NCBI GenBank assembly: GCA_030789695.1
Contig: CM061141.1
Location: forward strand, 278,573,871 to 278,637,870
Source: Scilla litardierei
Lineage: Eukaryota; Streptophyta; Magnoliopsida; Asparagales; Asparagaceae
Direction of reading: 5' to 3'
Length of the DNA stretch: 64,000 nucleotides
A program made the position numbers and the translations under genes. Shown piece after piece: positions 32,035 to 43,948 of the stretch. The notes beneath the pieces are model-generated. The model searched no databases. It worked only from the letters and a program-made list of their open reading frames with translations, and was not told the origin of the DNA. Position 1 is the first letter of the stretch, and every line of letters starts with the position of its first letter.

Positions 32035-34257
32035 TGTAACGCCCCACTTTCCAAAAAGCACGGAAGCGAGAACGTTACGAAGGTCCGCATGAACTGGAGC
32101 GGTGAAGCTCGAGTTCACTAAGCATCTGTGATAACAACACAACAGGTTCTTGCATGCAATCAGAACAATAGAATATTATTCATTCAATAGCCATATCTAG
32201 AAGTTCATACATGAAATGAAAACAACAGGGCCTCAGCATGGCAAAGGAAACTACAACAAGGGACCTACTCTAAAACAAGTACTAAAGCAAAACTAAAAGA
32301 AGGCAGCAACGGCACGACTCAGTGTCAACAGCATACGCCTAGCTCTCTGGGTCAGGCGTCTCAACCAAGTCCTCCTGGTACTCTAGCTGATGATCTGACA
32401 TATATTCCAAAACACGAATGTATGTCAGCAAGGGTCTGCAAGCAAAAGGAAGACGTCCCAAGGCAAGGTGTACGAATAAAAACAAACTATGAAACACTAA
32501 TTCTTTGCACAAGATGTCAGCAGCATGGTTATAAACATGGCAATTTTAAAGAAAAGTAAAGTACTTCTAAGCATGGCAGTTCTACGGAATTTAAAGGTAA
32601 GCAGATATGACATGGCAGTCCAAGTGAATTAGAAAGTAAGCAGTTATAAACATGGCAATTCTACGTGTGAGTAAAGTGGCAACAATTATTACAAATTCAA
32701 TGAAAATGTTTTCTATCATGCATAAGGTTCATGCATTTAAGTCGCGGAGAGTAGGTCGATCCTTCTCACGGGGGTATAATCGTGATTGACGCCACCCACC
32801 GCCTAGGTGGTGCTCTTGAAGGGGGCCTCTACACGCACGCTCAGTGGCTGCTCAACCCTAACCCCACCCAAAACTGTGCTGAAACACGGTCCAGCCTAAC
32901 GATTTGCACGAGTTCACGAATTCAAGATTTTGCCTTTAAGGCGCACGAATTCGCGAGTTCAAGTATTTGAGATGTTCCACAAGTGTCCAATCCAACAACG
33001 TGTGTATAATTAAAATGTGGAGCGGTAAGTGACCATATTAAATTTCAGCATATCATGAATTACAACATCCTAAAACAATTTAAACAACGAAATTAAATGG
33101 GTTGTTTGTTAAACATGATGCAATCAAATATTTTTCGTTATTTACTCTTGAATCATAAATATGCGAAATTTTATGTGAATGTGTCTCATTTTAAGCATGG
33201 GTCATCATGGTATTTTTTGTGAACATCATTTCACAGGTCTAATTCTTGTTAATCAGCTTTAAGTGAAAAAGAGCATTTAAATATTAAACTTCAAAAATTC
33301 ATAACAATTCGCACACTTGCCTGATTTTGATGAACTTGGTGTCTTTGGGTTCGTATTGACAAGCACTACGTACGGTTCGATCGGTTCTTTGGTTTTATTA
33401 AACATACAACTGAAATTAGGTTCTTTCCAACATCTTAAGAGTAATAAAGCGATTCTTACGACGTCTAGTGATTCGGGTTTATTATGTTTTCTAACCTAGA
33501 GTGTGGGTTATATGTTATTAAGTTAGGATCACTAACCGGTGACATAGTTCCTGCGGAGGAGGGTTAGGGTGTCCGAGGGTTGAAGGGGAGTGGGTTTGTT
33601 TCGGTGAGAGGCTGAGAGATAGTGCTGCCTCTTTTTTTTGTTTGGGTTTTGAGTAAGCTGGGGCAGTCGAAAATGGCCTGGGGTTGCTTGGTTGCGTGAA
33701 AGCCTAGGGGAAGTAGGACTATGTTAGCTTTTTGTAGGGAGGAGTTAGAGGGAGAGAGTGTGTGTGTACGTGGGAGAGATATGGGGACGTGGGGAGTAGT
33801 TGTACTGGTTTGGAGAAAAGGGAGGGGGAAGTTGGCATTTAATATGAATGGGTTTTGATTGGTTAAGTTTTGATTTCCCCGGATCCTTCAAATTTGAATT
33901 GGAGAGATAGTATGTATTTTTAATACGTTTGATTCTTAACAGGTTGAGTTGAATTTTGAAATTTGTTTTTTTATAAAAGAACTTTATTTTAAAAACTATG
34001 TCAGATTTTATTACATTAAAATTTTGAATAAAGATATAGTAGAAAGTTAATAATAATAATAATCATATTATTGCAATTTTACCTCTTGGCATCCAAAAAT
34101 TAAAAGAAAATGTCGGCGCGATCGCGCCTTCGAGAGGGTCGTCGATACGGAGTCCGGTCACGCGTCTGAGCTACGAAAAATAAAAAAATAAATACGAATA
34201 TACGCATTCGAACAACATACGTACTAAAATACGTACAACTAAAAAGTGATCGTTAAT
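32035..34257 (-). mobile_element. Gypsy-type LTR, minus strand
   Basis: Plus-strand left end TGTAACGCCCCACTTTCC is the complement of a GTTACA LTR end, and the next 90 bp (CCAAAAAG.ACGGAAGCGAGA) align with the complement of the solo LTR's end at 41000-41098. The right end (CGTTAAT, 34251-34257) is preceded on the minus strand by the PPT-like AAGGTGGTAAGG after GAGGACGGAATT, the same layout as 48226-48264. About 2.2 kb, non-coding. It interrupts copia RT at 32034; no duplication can be checked because the right flank is different DNA. Confidence 0.7.
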
Positions 34258-35774
34258 CCTTACCACCTTAAGAAAAATTCCGTCCTCGGAATTCTTATCA
34301 ACCAATATGCAGGGAATAAGTGAGGATGGTGCTCGTGCACTTCCTCTTCCAATATACACGCACCACACTTTCTACTGCGCTCATACGCTACCCATAAATA
34401 ACAGTCATGCCATCACACATAAACGCTCAATTATTATTAACACTAATTATAATAGCAGTAGTAATACTACAACTAATACTAGTTATCAATCATACTTATA
34501 ATAATATTAACACTCGCCCATACATCACTAATAATATGTCAATAATAATACTAAGAAACTACAACACAATTCATATAATACAATTGTATAATACAATTAA
34601 AACCAATATTATAATTGAGACAAATAGTAGCACTTTACTATACACACCTATCAACTTACTAACTGCAAGTGTGCCATCATGTTGCACACTCACGTTATTA
34701 CTAATGCATAACGCCCTACCATATTTATACAACCAGAATCTCCAATCATATTGTTTTACACGTCATATAAACACATCACTCAATACCAATACATAAGCCT
34801 AATCCTATTCAATCAAATAATATCACCATAGTATAATCACTTTACCATTACGTAACACACTATACACACTGCACAATACATATCATTACACACTTATATG
34901 CACACCATAGATTACACCATTCACAAACATGGACATGTCCTAGTTACATGGCACTAGGACCACTACAATCTACACACCTTAAAATCAAGTTCGTCCTCTG
35001 ACTTCCTTGAATAGGGGCAACTTATGAATGAGCGGACTAAGGTTACTCTATCCCAGACATACATATACTATAACAACAATGTATGCCCACATTCTTACAC
35101 TTACACATACATCATATAGTCTCATACATATAAATACATGCATACACATTACACACGTATCCATTCTTATGTTATTACATACATACCTTATATATACGTA
35201 AAACTTAGATACACTTACTATATATTCACCCTAGTATACACAACCATAGTAATCTACATAGAGCTAGTATACTACTATATATACACACCTATACATAGTT
35301 ATAAACATACAATCATATATACCTCCTGGTATACACATGCACGTACATCATCCCGTAGGGGCAAATAATACAACATAATATTATAATTCTACTACTATAC
35401 GTAAATCACACATATTTATACAATATGTATATGTATCTATAACTAAGCACATACATATCCACACATGAGCACAAGCACATACGCACTAATATATGGATCA
35501 TACAATAAATATGCACACCAACTATAAACACACCTATTATCATGTACATTACACTCAACATGCAGATAACTTTATTAACATACCATTTCAAACATTGACT
35601 AATACATCTAAAATACATGCACTCCTAGTAGATAGTCAAACACTAATTCTAGTACGCACAGATATTCCTATAGTGATATAGCTATCCACCCACATATGTA
35701 TAAGTATAACACTTACTACCTTATATACAACTATATATATATGCACAAAAAGTGTATATTAAACACCAAAATAA
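34258..35774 (-). other. AT-rich gypsy remnant, no gene
   Basis: Tyr/Ile/Thr-rich ORFs here reflect TA- and TACA-rich sequence only. At about 34967-35005 a second PPT-like block occurs on the minus strand (GAGGACGAACTTGATTTTAAGG, then TGTAGTGGTCC at 34967), suggesting another LTR start nested or in tandem with the first. The boundary with the caulimovirid leader is near 35765-35775. Confidence 0.45.
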
Positions 35775-36240
35775 AAATACTTACAGCTTGAAGCCGTAGC
35801 CTTCAAGCACTGGCTCCAGTTTGTATAAAAACTAAAAAATTAAAAGGAAAGAAGGAAAGAAAGAAAGCTCATAAAAGATACAAGTGTATAACACTGAGAG
35901 AGGTGGTAAAAGGATTGATGCTGAGGGAGAAGCCTTCGGCATCCATTTATAGCTGTGAGGGCTCCTTACGAGTGATCCTTAATGACAGCTGGTGGTTGAG
36001 TGCGTAGTCCTCTCACCAAGTAGTGAAGATGCTTCAATAATGAAGATGCCTCAATAATTCAGATTGAAACGATGCTATTTTGTTTGTTGGTGCGGCGCTT
36101 CAGAATGCTATAGTACTGCTACAGTGATTTGCTACAGTACTGCTACAATGTTGTACTATTTGAGAATCTTCATTGTGCTTATTGTGACTCTATTTCGTCT
36201 TCTTATGCTGAGTCACTACTGCTGATATCTTCCACTAAGA
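35775..36240 (-). promoter_or_regulatory. Pararetrovirus-type promoter and leader
   Basis: On the minus strand: TGACTCAGC at about 36210, repeated TGTAGCAGTACTGTAGCA-like words (36105-36150), repeated CATCTTCA (36020-36055), then CTATAAATGG (TATAAA at 35946-35951) and a CT-rich stretch. Enhancer-like repeats just ahead of a TATA box and a long leader are typical of caulimovirid genomic promoters. Inferred from layout only. Confidence 0.5.
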
Positions 36241-36519
36241 GCGGCTCCCCGAGGCTCAACTCAAAGTAAAGTAAGATAGGTGTCGGGTACTCCTTGGGCC
36301 CCATCGCGCACCAAATCTTCTTTTCTCTGATCTGATCATAGCTTCGGGAAGTGCAAAAGAGAAAGGTCTCTAATCTTATCTTCAGAGGTAGCAGAAGAGA
36401 TATATATCAAAAGATAAGTATAACTTTTACAGAAAGTAAAATAATTTACCGAAGAGAGTATAACTCTTCATAAGAAATTTCTTATAATTCCTTGATACTT
36501 ATCTAGTATCTTTGAAATT

Positions 36520-37200
36520 CTATTTTGAGTCATAACTCATAACGGGTAGATTGATACCAAGAGGGTCATAATGGATGTGATATATAACTGCAATTTCCTT
36601 TGATCCAGGGATAAATTCACACCCTTGAGTCTGGATATAAAGACTCATAACTTCAAATATATTTGAATCTTTTAGAGATAAACTCAAATTGGGGTATATA
36701 TTAAAATATACCAGTTTGCTCTTAAGATAAGGGCAATGGAAGAAAAATGGAGTAAACTTCTTTATGTTAATCTTAACTCCATTAAGAGAGTGTGACCAAG
36801 ATTGTGTCCAACCGGAGCTTCGATCATCATGAAGAGAAGCGAATAATGACATATTAAGTCCTCTTGGCGTTAGGGGTTGAAACGTAATTTGGACTAGTCC
36901 AATATGGACATAATCATATCGACCCATATATGGTTCGATATCTTTATGATTGAGCAACTGTATAGTCTGCTCATTGTGATCAATAATATTGGTTTTTTCT
37001 AAAAGCCTGTAGTCAAAGAAACCAATTTTTTCACTAGTAGGGATATCAGGTATTGAGTTGATAAAACTCTTTGGAGTATTACTCTTCATCTGAACAGCCT
37101 GATTACCAGAAGCCGAATGATCAAGAGTCGAAGTATGACTTCTTCTCTGCCAACCCTCCTTCCCTAGAGAGAGAGAGAGAGAGGAGTCAAGATGGTTCAT
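36520..37200 (-). pseudogene. Caulimovirid movement-protein-like fragment
   Basis: Open on the minus strand within a 251-aa ORF (36520-37275). About 37090-36540 resembles the 30K-superfamily movement protein of caulimovirids (segments 'YVHIGLVQITF' and, near the end, 'GSKEIAVIYHIHY'), which in a virus lines plasmodesmata for cell-to-cell spread. It starts about 60 bp after the RNase H region ends, separated by a (CT)n run at 37164-37184, and is followed by the promoter, an order not expected for the family. Confidence 0.65.
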
Positions 37201-38508
37201 GAGTACCCTGTAAAAACTTACGAGTGAGAAAATCAGGTAAATGATCATCACGACCACGAATAAATTGAATATCAAATTGGTACATGGATAATTCTACATG
37301 CCATCAAGCAAATATTTGTTTAGAAACAAGATTCTTAACATCTTTTTCAATAACAGATTTAGCAGAGCTACAATCTATTTTTAAAATAAATTGCTGATTG
37401 AGAATATCATCTCGAAATTTATGAAAGCATTTAATAATAGCTAACATCTCCTTTTTAATGGTGGAATAATTAAATTGTGCTTGATCCCATTTACCAGAGG
37501 TAAACCGAACTAATTGCTCTTTAAGAGTAATAGGATCAATCTGTTTGAGATACCTCCAAAACCAATGGTAGACGCATCCGTCTCAACAATCTTAGACCAA
37601 TGTGTATGAGCAAGATGTACACAAGGTAAATATTTAACATTAAGTTTGACTGTTCGGACAGCGGCAGTATGTTGATCTATCCAAGGGGAAGCATTCTTCC
37701 TTAATCTACTATATAAAATAGCAGTGTCAGATGCAAGATTATGGTAATAATCTGTAACATAATTGAGTGCACCAAGAAATCGTTGCAACTGTTTAGTATC
37801 ACTAATGATATCATGGAATTTAGAAGCAAATTCAATACTTCTATCAATATGAACTATAATTCCTTTGTGAATATTATGACCCAAAAATCTTATTTGAGTC
37901 TGGAACAATTTCATCTTTGGGGCTGATATAGCAAGCCCATTTCGAACTGCTAAGTTACGAAAAACATCTAGATGCTTAATATGTTGATCAAAGGTCAGTG
38001 AAACGACCAAAACATCATCTATGTATGACAAGATGAAATCTGTATAAGGAATAAATATGGTATTCATAATATTCTGGAACTCAGAAGGAGCATTCTTTAG
38101 TCCAAATGGCATTACATTCCATTTAAAATGGCCGAAAGGAACAACAAATGCCATTTATAGCAATCTTTTTCTTCAATAAGTATCTGATAATATCCAGATT
38201 TAAGATCGAATTTAGAGAATATTTTCGCATTATTAATGCGATTGAGTAAATCTCTTTTGTTGGGAATAGGGTACCTAATCCACTTTAAAACCGCATTTAA
38301 GGGTTTATAATTAATAACAAGACGAGGAATACCTCTTTCTTTCTCAGCATTGATGTTGACATAAAATGTTGTACAACTCCAAGGAGAGTATGACTTCCTT
38401 ATGAGTTTCCTCTCAAGTAAAGGACTTATTTCTTTTTTACAAAGATCAAGATATTCCTGATTCATCTGGCATGGCCTAGATTTAGTAGGAATGTCTTTTC
38501 TTTGAAGT
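37200..38508 (-). pseudogene. Caulimovirid reverse transcriptase and RNase H fragment
   Basis: Minus strand. 38465-38112 covers the RT fingers/palm ('GIPRLVINYKPLNAVL', 'FSKFDLKSGYYQI'). 38154-37510 covers the palm with the catalytic YIDD (about 38020) and thumb, then an RNase H start (ETDAS). RNase H continues in another frame to about 37215, with a stop near 37300. Domain order RT then RNase H without integrase is caulimovirid. At least two frameshifts. Confidence 0.85.
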
Positions 38509-38513
38509 CATCT
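38509..38513. repeat. TSD CATCT (left of solo LTR)
   Basis: Same five bases at 41099-41103. Confidence 0.93.
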
Positions 38514-41098
38514 TGTAACGACTGGTATTTGTCTGTGTTTTGACTATTATATATATATTCTGGTTGTTCCCTCCCTTGTGTGTTTTCCCCTGTTGGACGT
38601 TTTCTTTCAGTTCTTCCGATCTTTTTCTTCGATGAGCTTCATAGCATCCATATCTTAGAGCTAGGTTGATCTTAAAAGCCATAAGAATCTTTCCGAAGCC
38701 ATGCGCTTCAATTCGACACTTTTTGTGTATTTTAGTTGGTTCAAGAAGGAGAACCAACCGACTAGATTGCAATCTAGTCGGTCGGCAACTCTTCAAGAAC
38801 CAGCTAGTTCATCTTGATTATTTCAGCTGAGTTACTGTTTACCCTTAGTCGGTCTGAGCACATCCATCGACCGACTAGTTCCCAAACCAGTCGGTTAGAA
38901 CTTGTTCTCAGAACGACTAATTCTGAGATCTTTCTGACAGCCGAGTTACTGTTTACGGTTAGTCGGTCAAAGAACAACTATCGACCGACTAGTTGATAAA
39001 CTAGTCGGTTAGAGTTTCTTCTCAGACCGACTAACACTTTGTGCTTATTTTTCTATCATATTCACCCTTAGTCGGTCAATGAACATTCACCGACCGACTA
39101 GTTTCCAAACTAGTTGGTTGACGAGCCTTCACAGACCGACTAAATCTGTCTACCCTGTGTCGACCCTGTTCACGGTTTGACTTTTAGTCGGTGTCAGTTG
39201 GACGACCGACCGACTAGTTCCCAAACTAGTTGGTCAACCACTCTTCACTGACCGACTAATATGCCCAGAAACCCTAGGTTAAGTCGTAGCCGCCGCTTTT
39301 TATTTCTATTTAAACCATATATGTTTTCACTTCTCCTCTCACTTTTGCTATCCGATTTTCTTCCCCAATCATCCCCCAACCTTCCTCCTACCCTTCCTCA
39401 TCCTCACGTGCTCCCTTTCACCCCTCATTGCGTCGGCACCACCCCGCGAGCCGCCGGCCGACCCCAAAACCCCCTCAAATTCTCTTTTGCTCCAGTTTTC
39501 CCCTATATTCTCCATTCTACAGATCCGATTATACCTCAGCCGTGAGGAGTTCCCTTCAGCCGCAACTTCTTCCTCGGATCGGTCTTCCGTTACCGTGCTA
39601 AGCTCAGATTTGGTGACGGTAATCCGGATACGTCGAGATCCTCTCCTACCTGCAAATTCGTAGGCGTCTTGGATCGTCGATTCTTCCGCTTCACATACGG
39701 TTAGTGTTCCACCCTTAATTTTCCCATAACCCACACTATAATTTAGAAAACCTAATAAAAATGGATTACTAGACGTCGTAGGATTTCGGTTACAAATCTA
39801 GATGAGATCTTTCAGTTCTGATTTCTGCTTTGGCCATAACAGCGAACCCATTTCCCCGTAGAGTAGCGATTTTTGAGACGAACTCTCGTCGATCGTCATC
39901 ACCGGAACCAGGCAAGTGAAACTTGCCAACCTTGTTTTAGGCCATGCCTTAGGCCATTTCTTTGCTTTTAGCGTGAAAGAGACTAGACCGTGAAATGATA
40001 GCGGTCTAGGCGCAATTTCAAATTCTAGCTTGACAACGAAGCTAGAATTGCCTTTTGTCATGTCATGTCATGCATTTGCCTGTCACGTTTAATTTCTCTA
40101 ACGGTACGCATTTTTAATTGAATATCTGCCATGCATTTGCATTCTTACATGCCATTTGATTTGTATGTTGCATCGTCGCACACGCTACCAAATACTTGTA
40201 TAATCCGTGTTTCCGGCTAGGCACCTGCTATGCGGGCATAACCCTACGCCATACTTGTTAAAAACACTTCCTGGCTCGTGATCCAGAGGCGGGCCACCTG
40301 TGTTGGTTGATAACCAATGCCCGATACACATGGAGGGGTAGGGATAAACGGTCACTTGAGCGTAAGAGTTGGCCCGTACAGCCTCTCTAGCCAAAGGGCG
40401 GAATCTCTGTGCACGACGTGCTTACTATACATGTACTTGTCCTTGCGAATGTTTACTTGTTTCCCTTGCTTCCATGGCATGTTTACTCCTTGCCATGTCA
40501 TACTTGCTGTGTTTACTTATTTGCTGCACATCTTATATATATTCCATGTCATGCACACTTTAGAATTGCTAGGTTACTTTTACCTTTCTTTTAGTTTCCT
40601 TGCACAAAGTCTTGTAGACTTTGTTGACATGTGCCCATTCTCTTTGGGTGTCGCATGTTAGTTGCTGAGCCAGAGACCGTAGCTGGGGATGACGAGTTCG
40701 TGGAGTTTGAGCCTGATTCCGTTGCTGACGTGGAGTACGAGGACACCGGTGACCAGTCCTAGTGTTCCTTCGTCGTTTCTCTTTCTTAGTCTGTTGTTAG
40801 CTTGTCGGTGAGTAGCACCATTTTTTGTTAGTTGCTTTCATTGTTGGCCATGATGGGCCTTTCTTTTGGACTCTTTTATGAGCCTAGTGGCTTTTCTGGT
40901 TGTTGGACAATTTTATTGGACATTGAGATGAAAATTTTATTTATTTGCCTCTTTCTATTATTGTTATCTTTGTTCTGTGTCACATTACAAGGATCTGCGT
41001 GATATTACTAGACGCTTTACAGGCTGGATCCTCACAGCTCCAAGCCTGAGCGGGCCTCGCCTCGCCTCGCCTCCATTTTTGGGAAGCGGGTCGTGACA
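38514..41098 (+). mobile_element. Gypsy solo LTR (TGTAACG...GTGACA family)
   Basis: 2585 bp, TGTAACGACTGG to GGGTCGTGACA, flanked by CATCT on both sides, no internal coding. Ends match those of the giant-LTR element (TGTAACGG ... GGCGTGACA), so it is a related family reduced to one LTR, presumably by LTR-LTR recombination. Contains an ACCGACTAG array (38756-39260), a TATTTAAA at about 39308 and a CT-rich leader. Confidence 0.88.
38756..39260 (+). repeat. Nested ACCGACTAG palindrome array in gypsy LTR
   Basis: Opens with a lone hairpin (ACCGACTAGATTGCAATCTAGTCGGT, written here only by position 38757-38782), then four units: outer TTAGTCGGT / ACCGACTAA around inner ACCGACTAGTT ... AACTAGT(C/T)GGT. 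Motif, inner spacing and the 'ACTGTTTAC' word before several units are the same as in the Sirevirus LTR (9799-10312), although this is a Ty3/gypsy LTR. Confidence 0.93.
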
Positions 41099-41103
41099 CA
41101 TCT
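41099..41103. repeat. TSD CATCT (right of solo LTR)
   Basis: Matches 38509-38513. Confidence 0.93.
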
Positions 41104-41856
41104 TCATACGGAAGAGACACAATATGACATTTTCTATCCCAAAATGCATTAAGGATATAACTACAGACAGTTTTATAAAAACGGTCTTCAATCTGGGTTA
41201 TTAACCATATCCTCTTTTTAATTTGCTCTTCAATTTGAACAAATGAGACTTCTTCTTTAAGAAAATTAATCTGTCTTTCTTTTAGAAAGATATCCTTGAC
41301 CTCGTTTAATATACGAGTCTGGGGATCAGTTATAAACTGAAATAGTACTCATTTTCCATTATAAGTGGCTTGAATACCATATGTGTCTATCTTCTGCATA
41401 GGCATAATATTATGCAGAAATGGTGTTCCTAATATGATGTGTTGTGAAAGATTCTTCACAAGAACACATGGTATAGGAATACAAGTATTTTGAACACATA
41501 TATGAGCTGAAGGTAGCTTGAATCTTACTTCAAGTTGATTACCTCCTGCACCACTCAAAGATTGCGTGGTTGGCTCAAAGAATTTGGAAGGCACAATTTA
41601 TTCACGAATGCAGTTAAGATCTGCACCACTATCAATTAGAGCTATAAGATCTAAATAAATACTTGTTTGGATATAACCAAAGTCACATTGATGTACCATT
41701 TTTGATATGTTACTTGCTGTAACAAATTCAGAAATTCATTTTTATGAGATATCTCGGCATTATGAATGCTTGATAGATCATGTTGAGGAATGTCCTCCTT
41801 ATCCATTTTAGAGAGAATATTATTCTCATGTTTTAGAAGTTGAATCTCTTTATAGA
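41104..41856 (-). pseudogene. Caulimovirid protease region fragment
   Basis: Minus strand. The pepsin-like retroviral protease active-site motif D-S-G-A-D lies at about 41628-41642, just before the 81-aa ORF 41594-41349, which continues the domain to a conserved-looking 'HIILGTPFLHNIMP' end. The stretch 41855-41690 is the linker upstream of the protease. A stop lies at about 41600 and others near 41345 and 41665. Interrupted at 41856 by the giant-LTR element. Confidence 0.8.
41852..41856. repeat. TSD ATAGA (left of giant-LTR element)
   Basis: Same five bases at 62385-62389. Confidence 0.92.
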
Positions 41857-42394
41857 TGTAACGGTCGCTTTCCGACCTTATGATTTTTCTACGTGCACGT
41901 GCTTTATCGTGCACGTATTTTATTTGGCTATTTCTGAGCTCTGGCATATGTGATACGATATGCCGTTGCGATCGTTTTGGGGTGTTCGATTTTATTGTAA
42001 TTTTTGGGAACGTCGTTTCACGGCTCGTTTTCTCGCAAAACGACTTTGAACGATAGGGGCGTTTTAGTCATTTGACTCAAAATGCCGTTTCCAATTTTAC
42101 GTAAATTCTTGGTAGGAGTTACACACGATCAGGCTCTGTAGATCTGTGCGTCTCATCTCCACGATCGCCACGGTATTTTCGGATTATTTTTCTGACGCCC
42201 GGATTGCGAGATATCACCCGGATAAACCTCGACCGTCGATCTCCCTCAATCAGATTCAAATTTCGAATTGTTGCCAAATCTGGCGATATCTGGCTATTAA
42301 TTTGTTTAAAATCTTTCCTAATCTTCTTCTCTAATCTCCCCTAGACTTACCCCTACTTGTACACCCTCTACCTCTTTATCTATCCCCTTTTAGC

Positions 42395-42401
42395 TATAAA
42401 T
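42395..42401 (+). promoter_or_regulatory. TATA box and telo-box-like leader of giant LTR
   Basis: TATAAAT; the 3' LTR has it at 48803-48809. About 40 bp downstream is AACCCTATAATCCCTAACCC and then TAACCCTAACCCTAAAA (42459-42475). Confidence 0.6.
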
Positions 42402-43483
42402 CTTATAGATATATATCAAATTATTATTATTATATAACCCTATAATCCCTAACCCTAAGTTAACCCTAACCCTAAAATTCACAGCCGCCGCCACACAAAT
42501 TTCCGAGGAGAGAGAGAGGCTCTCTCTTCTCCCTCTCCCGTACACAAAAATTTTCCCCCTCACGCACCTCTCGCATCCATGACGAGGCCACACCGCAGAC
42601 CGCCACCCGCTTCTCCGCACCTCCTGATCGCCAGCTCCCCGCCTCCTCGGCAGCCTCCCCGCGCCGTCTCTCTCCCTCTCTCTCGCCCTCAGCCGCCAAG
42701 CACCGATCGCCCCAAGCCCGAGCGCCGACCGCCGTGACCCGATCGCCTCAAGCCCTCGCATCGAGCCGCCGTCTCCCCCTCACCCGATCCCCCTCACGGC
42801 CTTAACTCCGACGCCGGCCCCCCTCACAACTCCGCCATGATCCGACGCCGACCCCTCGTGATCCATGACGTCCCTGAGCCCCGATCACCGCCGCGATTCT
42901 CACAAGGCCGCTGCCCTTGCCCCCCTCCCCCCTGCTTTTATCCGCTGTCGTACGGTTCTCGTCGCCGCCACCGAGCAAATCGCCCCACCGCCGCTGACCC
43001 CGATCCCCGTGTAGCGCCGATCTCCGCCCGCGTCCTCCTCCTTAGCGCCGCCGCCCTCACGGTTCCTCGCCCGCCTGCGCCCGCCTGCGACCCCCGACGC
43101 CACCCTCTCGTACTCAACGGCCGCCAGAGCCCCCAAGCCCCTGTGCTCCTCCTCCTCTCAGAGCTCACGGCCTCCTCCCGCGCAGAGCACAGAGAACCGC
43201 CTCCCTCATCCCTTTTCCTCCGTCGCGCCCTCATCCGCAGCTCGCTGCCGCACCGATCCACCGCGATCCAGCGCAGCCCCGCGTCGTCTAACCCCGATCA
43301 GATCCCCCTACGAACCTGAGTGCCGCCACACCTCAGCTCTCCTCCCTTGTCAGCCAGCCCACTCCCTACCGCCAAGAGCAGCCCCAAGCTCCGTCCCCAT
43401 TCTCGATGCCACACCGACACATCAGATTTCCCCGACCGTCGTCGATGTCTCGATTTCCAACCATCAAAACAGGAAATCTCATA

Positions 43484-43948
43484 TCAAGCCTTTGCTGACC
43501 CCTCCTAAGAAAGCTGCAAAGACCCTAGTTGCTGAAAGCCATGCTGATGATATCGGTTTACAATGTAGTGGATGGAAAATTGAAGGTATGGAGATAGTGG
43601 GAACATTACTGATGGAACCACAATTCTCCAAGCGATCAAATCAACTGTCGACCCTTCGACCCAAGTCGTACACCCTGAGAATCCAGACGCCAACCTTGTT
43701 AAAAGCAATGGATTTCTCTTATGCTATTATTGTGGTTAAAGAAGTCCTATCTGACGAACTTATGGGGACAACTTCAACCTGACGCTATCGGAACTAGGCT
43801 CGAGCACAATTCAAAGTGCTTACAGAGCCGTAAGTGTGTTGTAATCATCATCTCTGGAAGGCCTCTCGTTATCGAACCGTATCTGCCATCAGCGGATGCC
43901 CTTGTCGCCGCTTAGCTCCCTGGACCTGAAGGCCAAGGAGTCGCAGTC
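43484..43948 (+). pseudogene. GH3 beta-glucosidase/exoglucanase fragment captured in 5' LTR
   Basis: Frameshifted piece of a plant glycoside hydrolase family 3 enzyme (cell-wall beta-glucan hydrolase type). Visible words in successive frames: 'PKKAAKTLVAESHADDIGLQC', '[17 protein letters not shown]', '[11 protein letters not shown]'-like text, then '[19 protein letters not shown]' and '[11 protein letters not shown]'. These are consecutive parts of the C-terminal alpha/beta sandwich domain with no recognisable introns between them. A TAG near 43916 is TGG in the other LTR copy. Not functional. Confidence 0.78.

Noticed and set aside
34115..34128. Perfect 14-bp palindrome GGCGCGATCGCGCC
   Set aside because: Single occurrence, no partner motif or TATA box; probably chance.
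34407..35368. Tyr/Ile/Thr-rich ORFs of 76-129 aa
   Set aside because: Low-complexity TACA/TATA sequence in a gypsy remnant.
36520..37275. N-terminal hydrophobic stretch of the 251-aa ORF as a membrane protein start
   Set aside because: It is RNase H tail and CT-repeat sequence read in another frame ahead of the movement-protein-like region.
42436..42478. Telomere-like repeats as a true interstitial telomere
   Set aside because: Present at the same LTR position in both copies, so part of the element.
42837..43319. Pro/Arg-rich 160-aa ORF (and 49142-49941 ORFs)
   Set aside because: Lies in C-rich LTR leader; frame not kept between the two LTRs; composition alone explains it.
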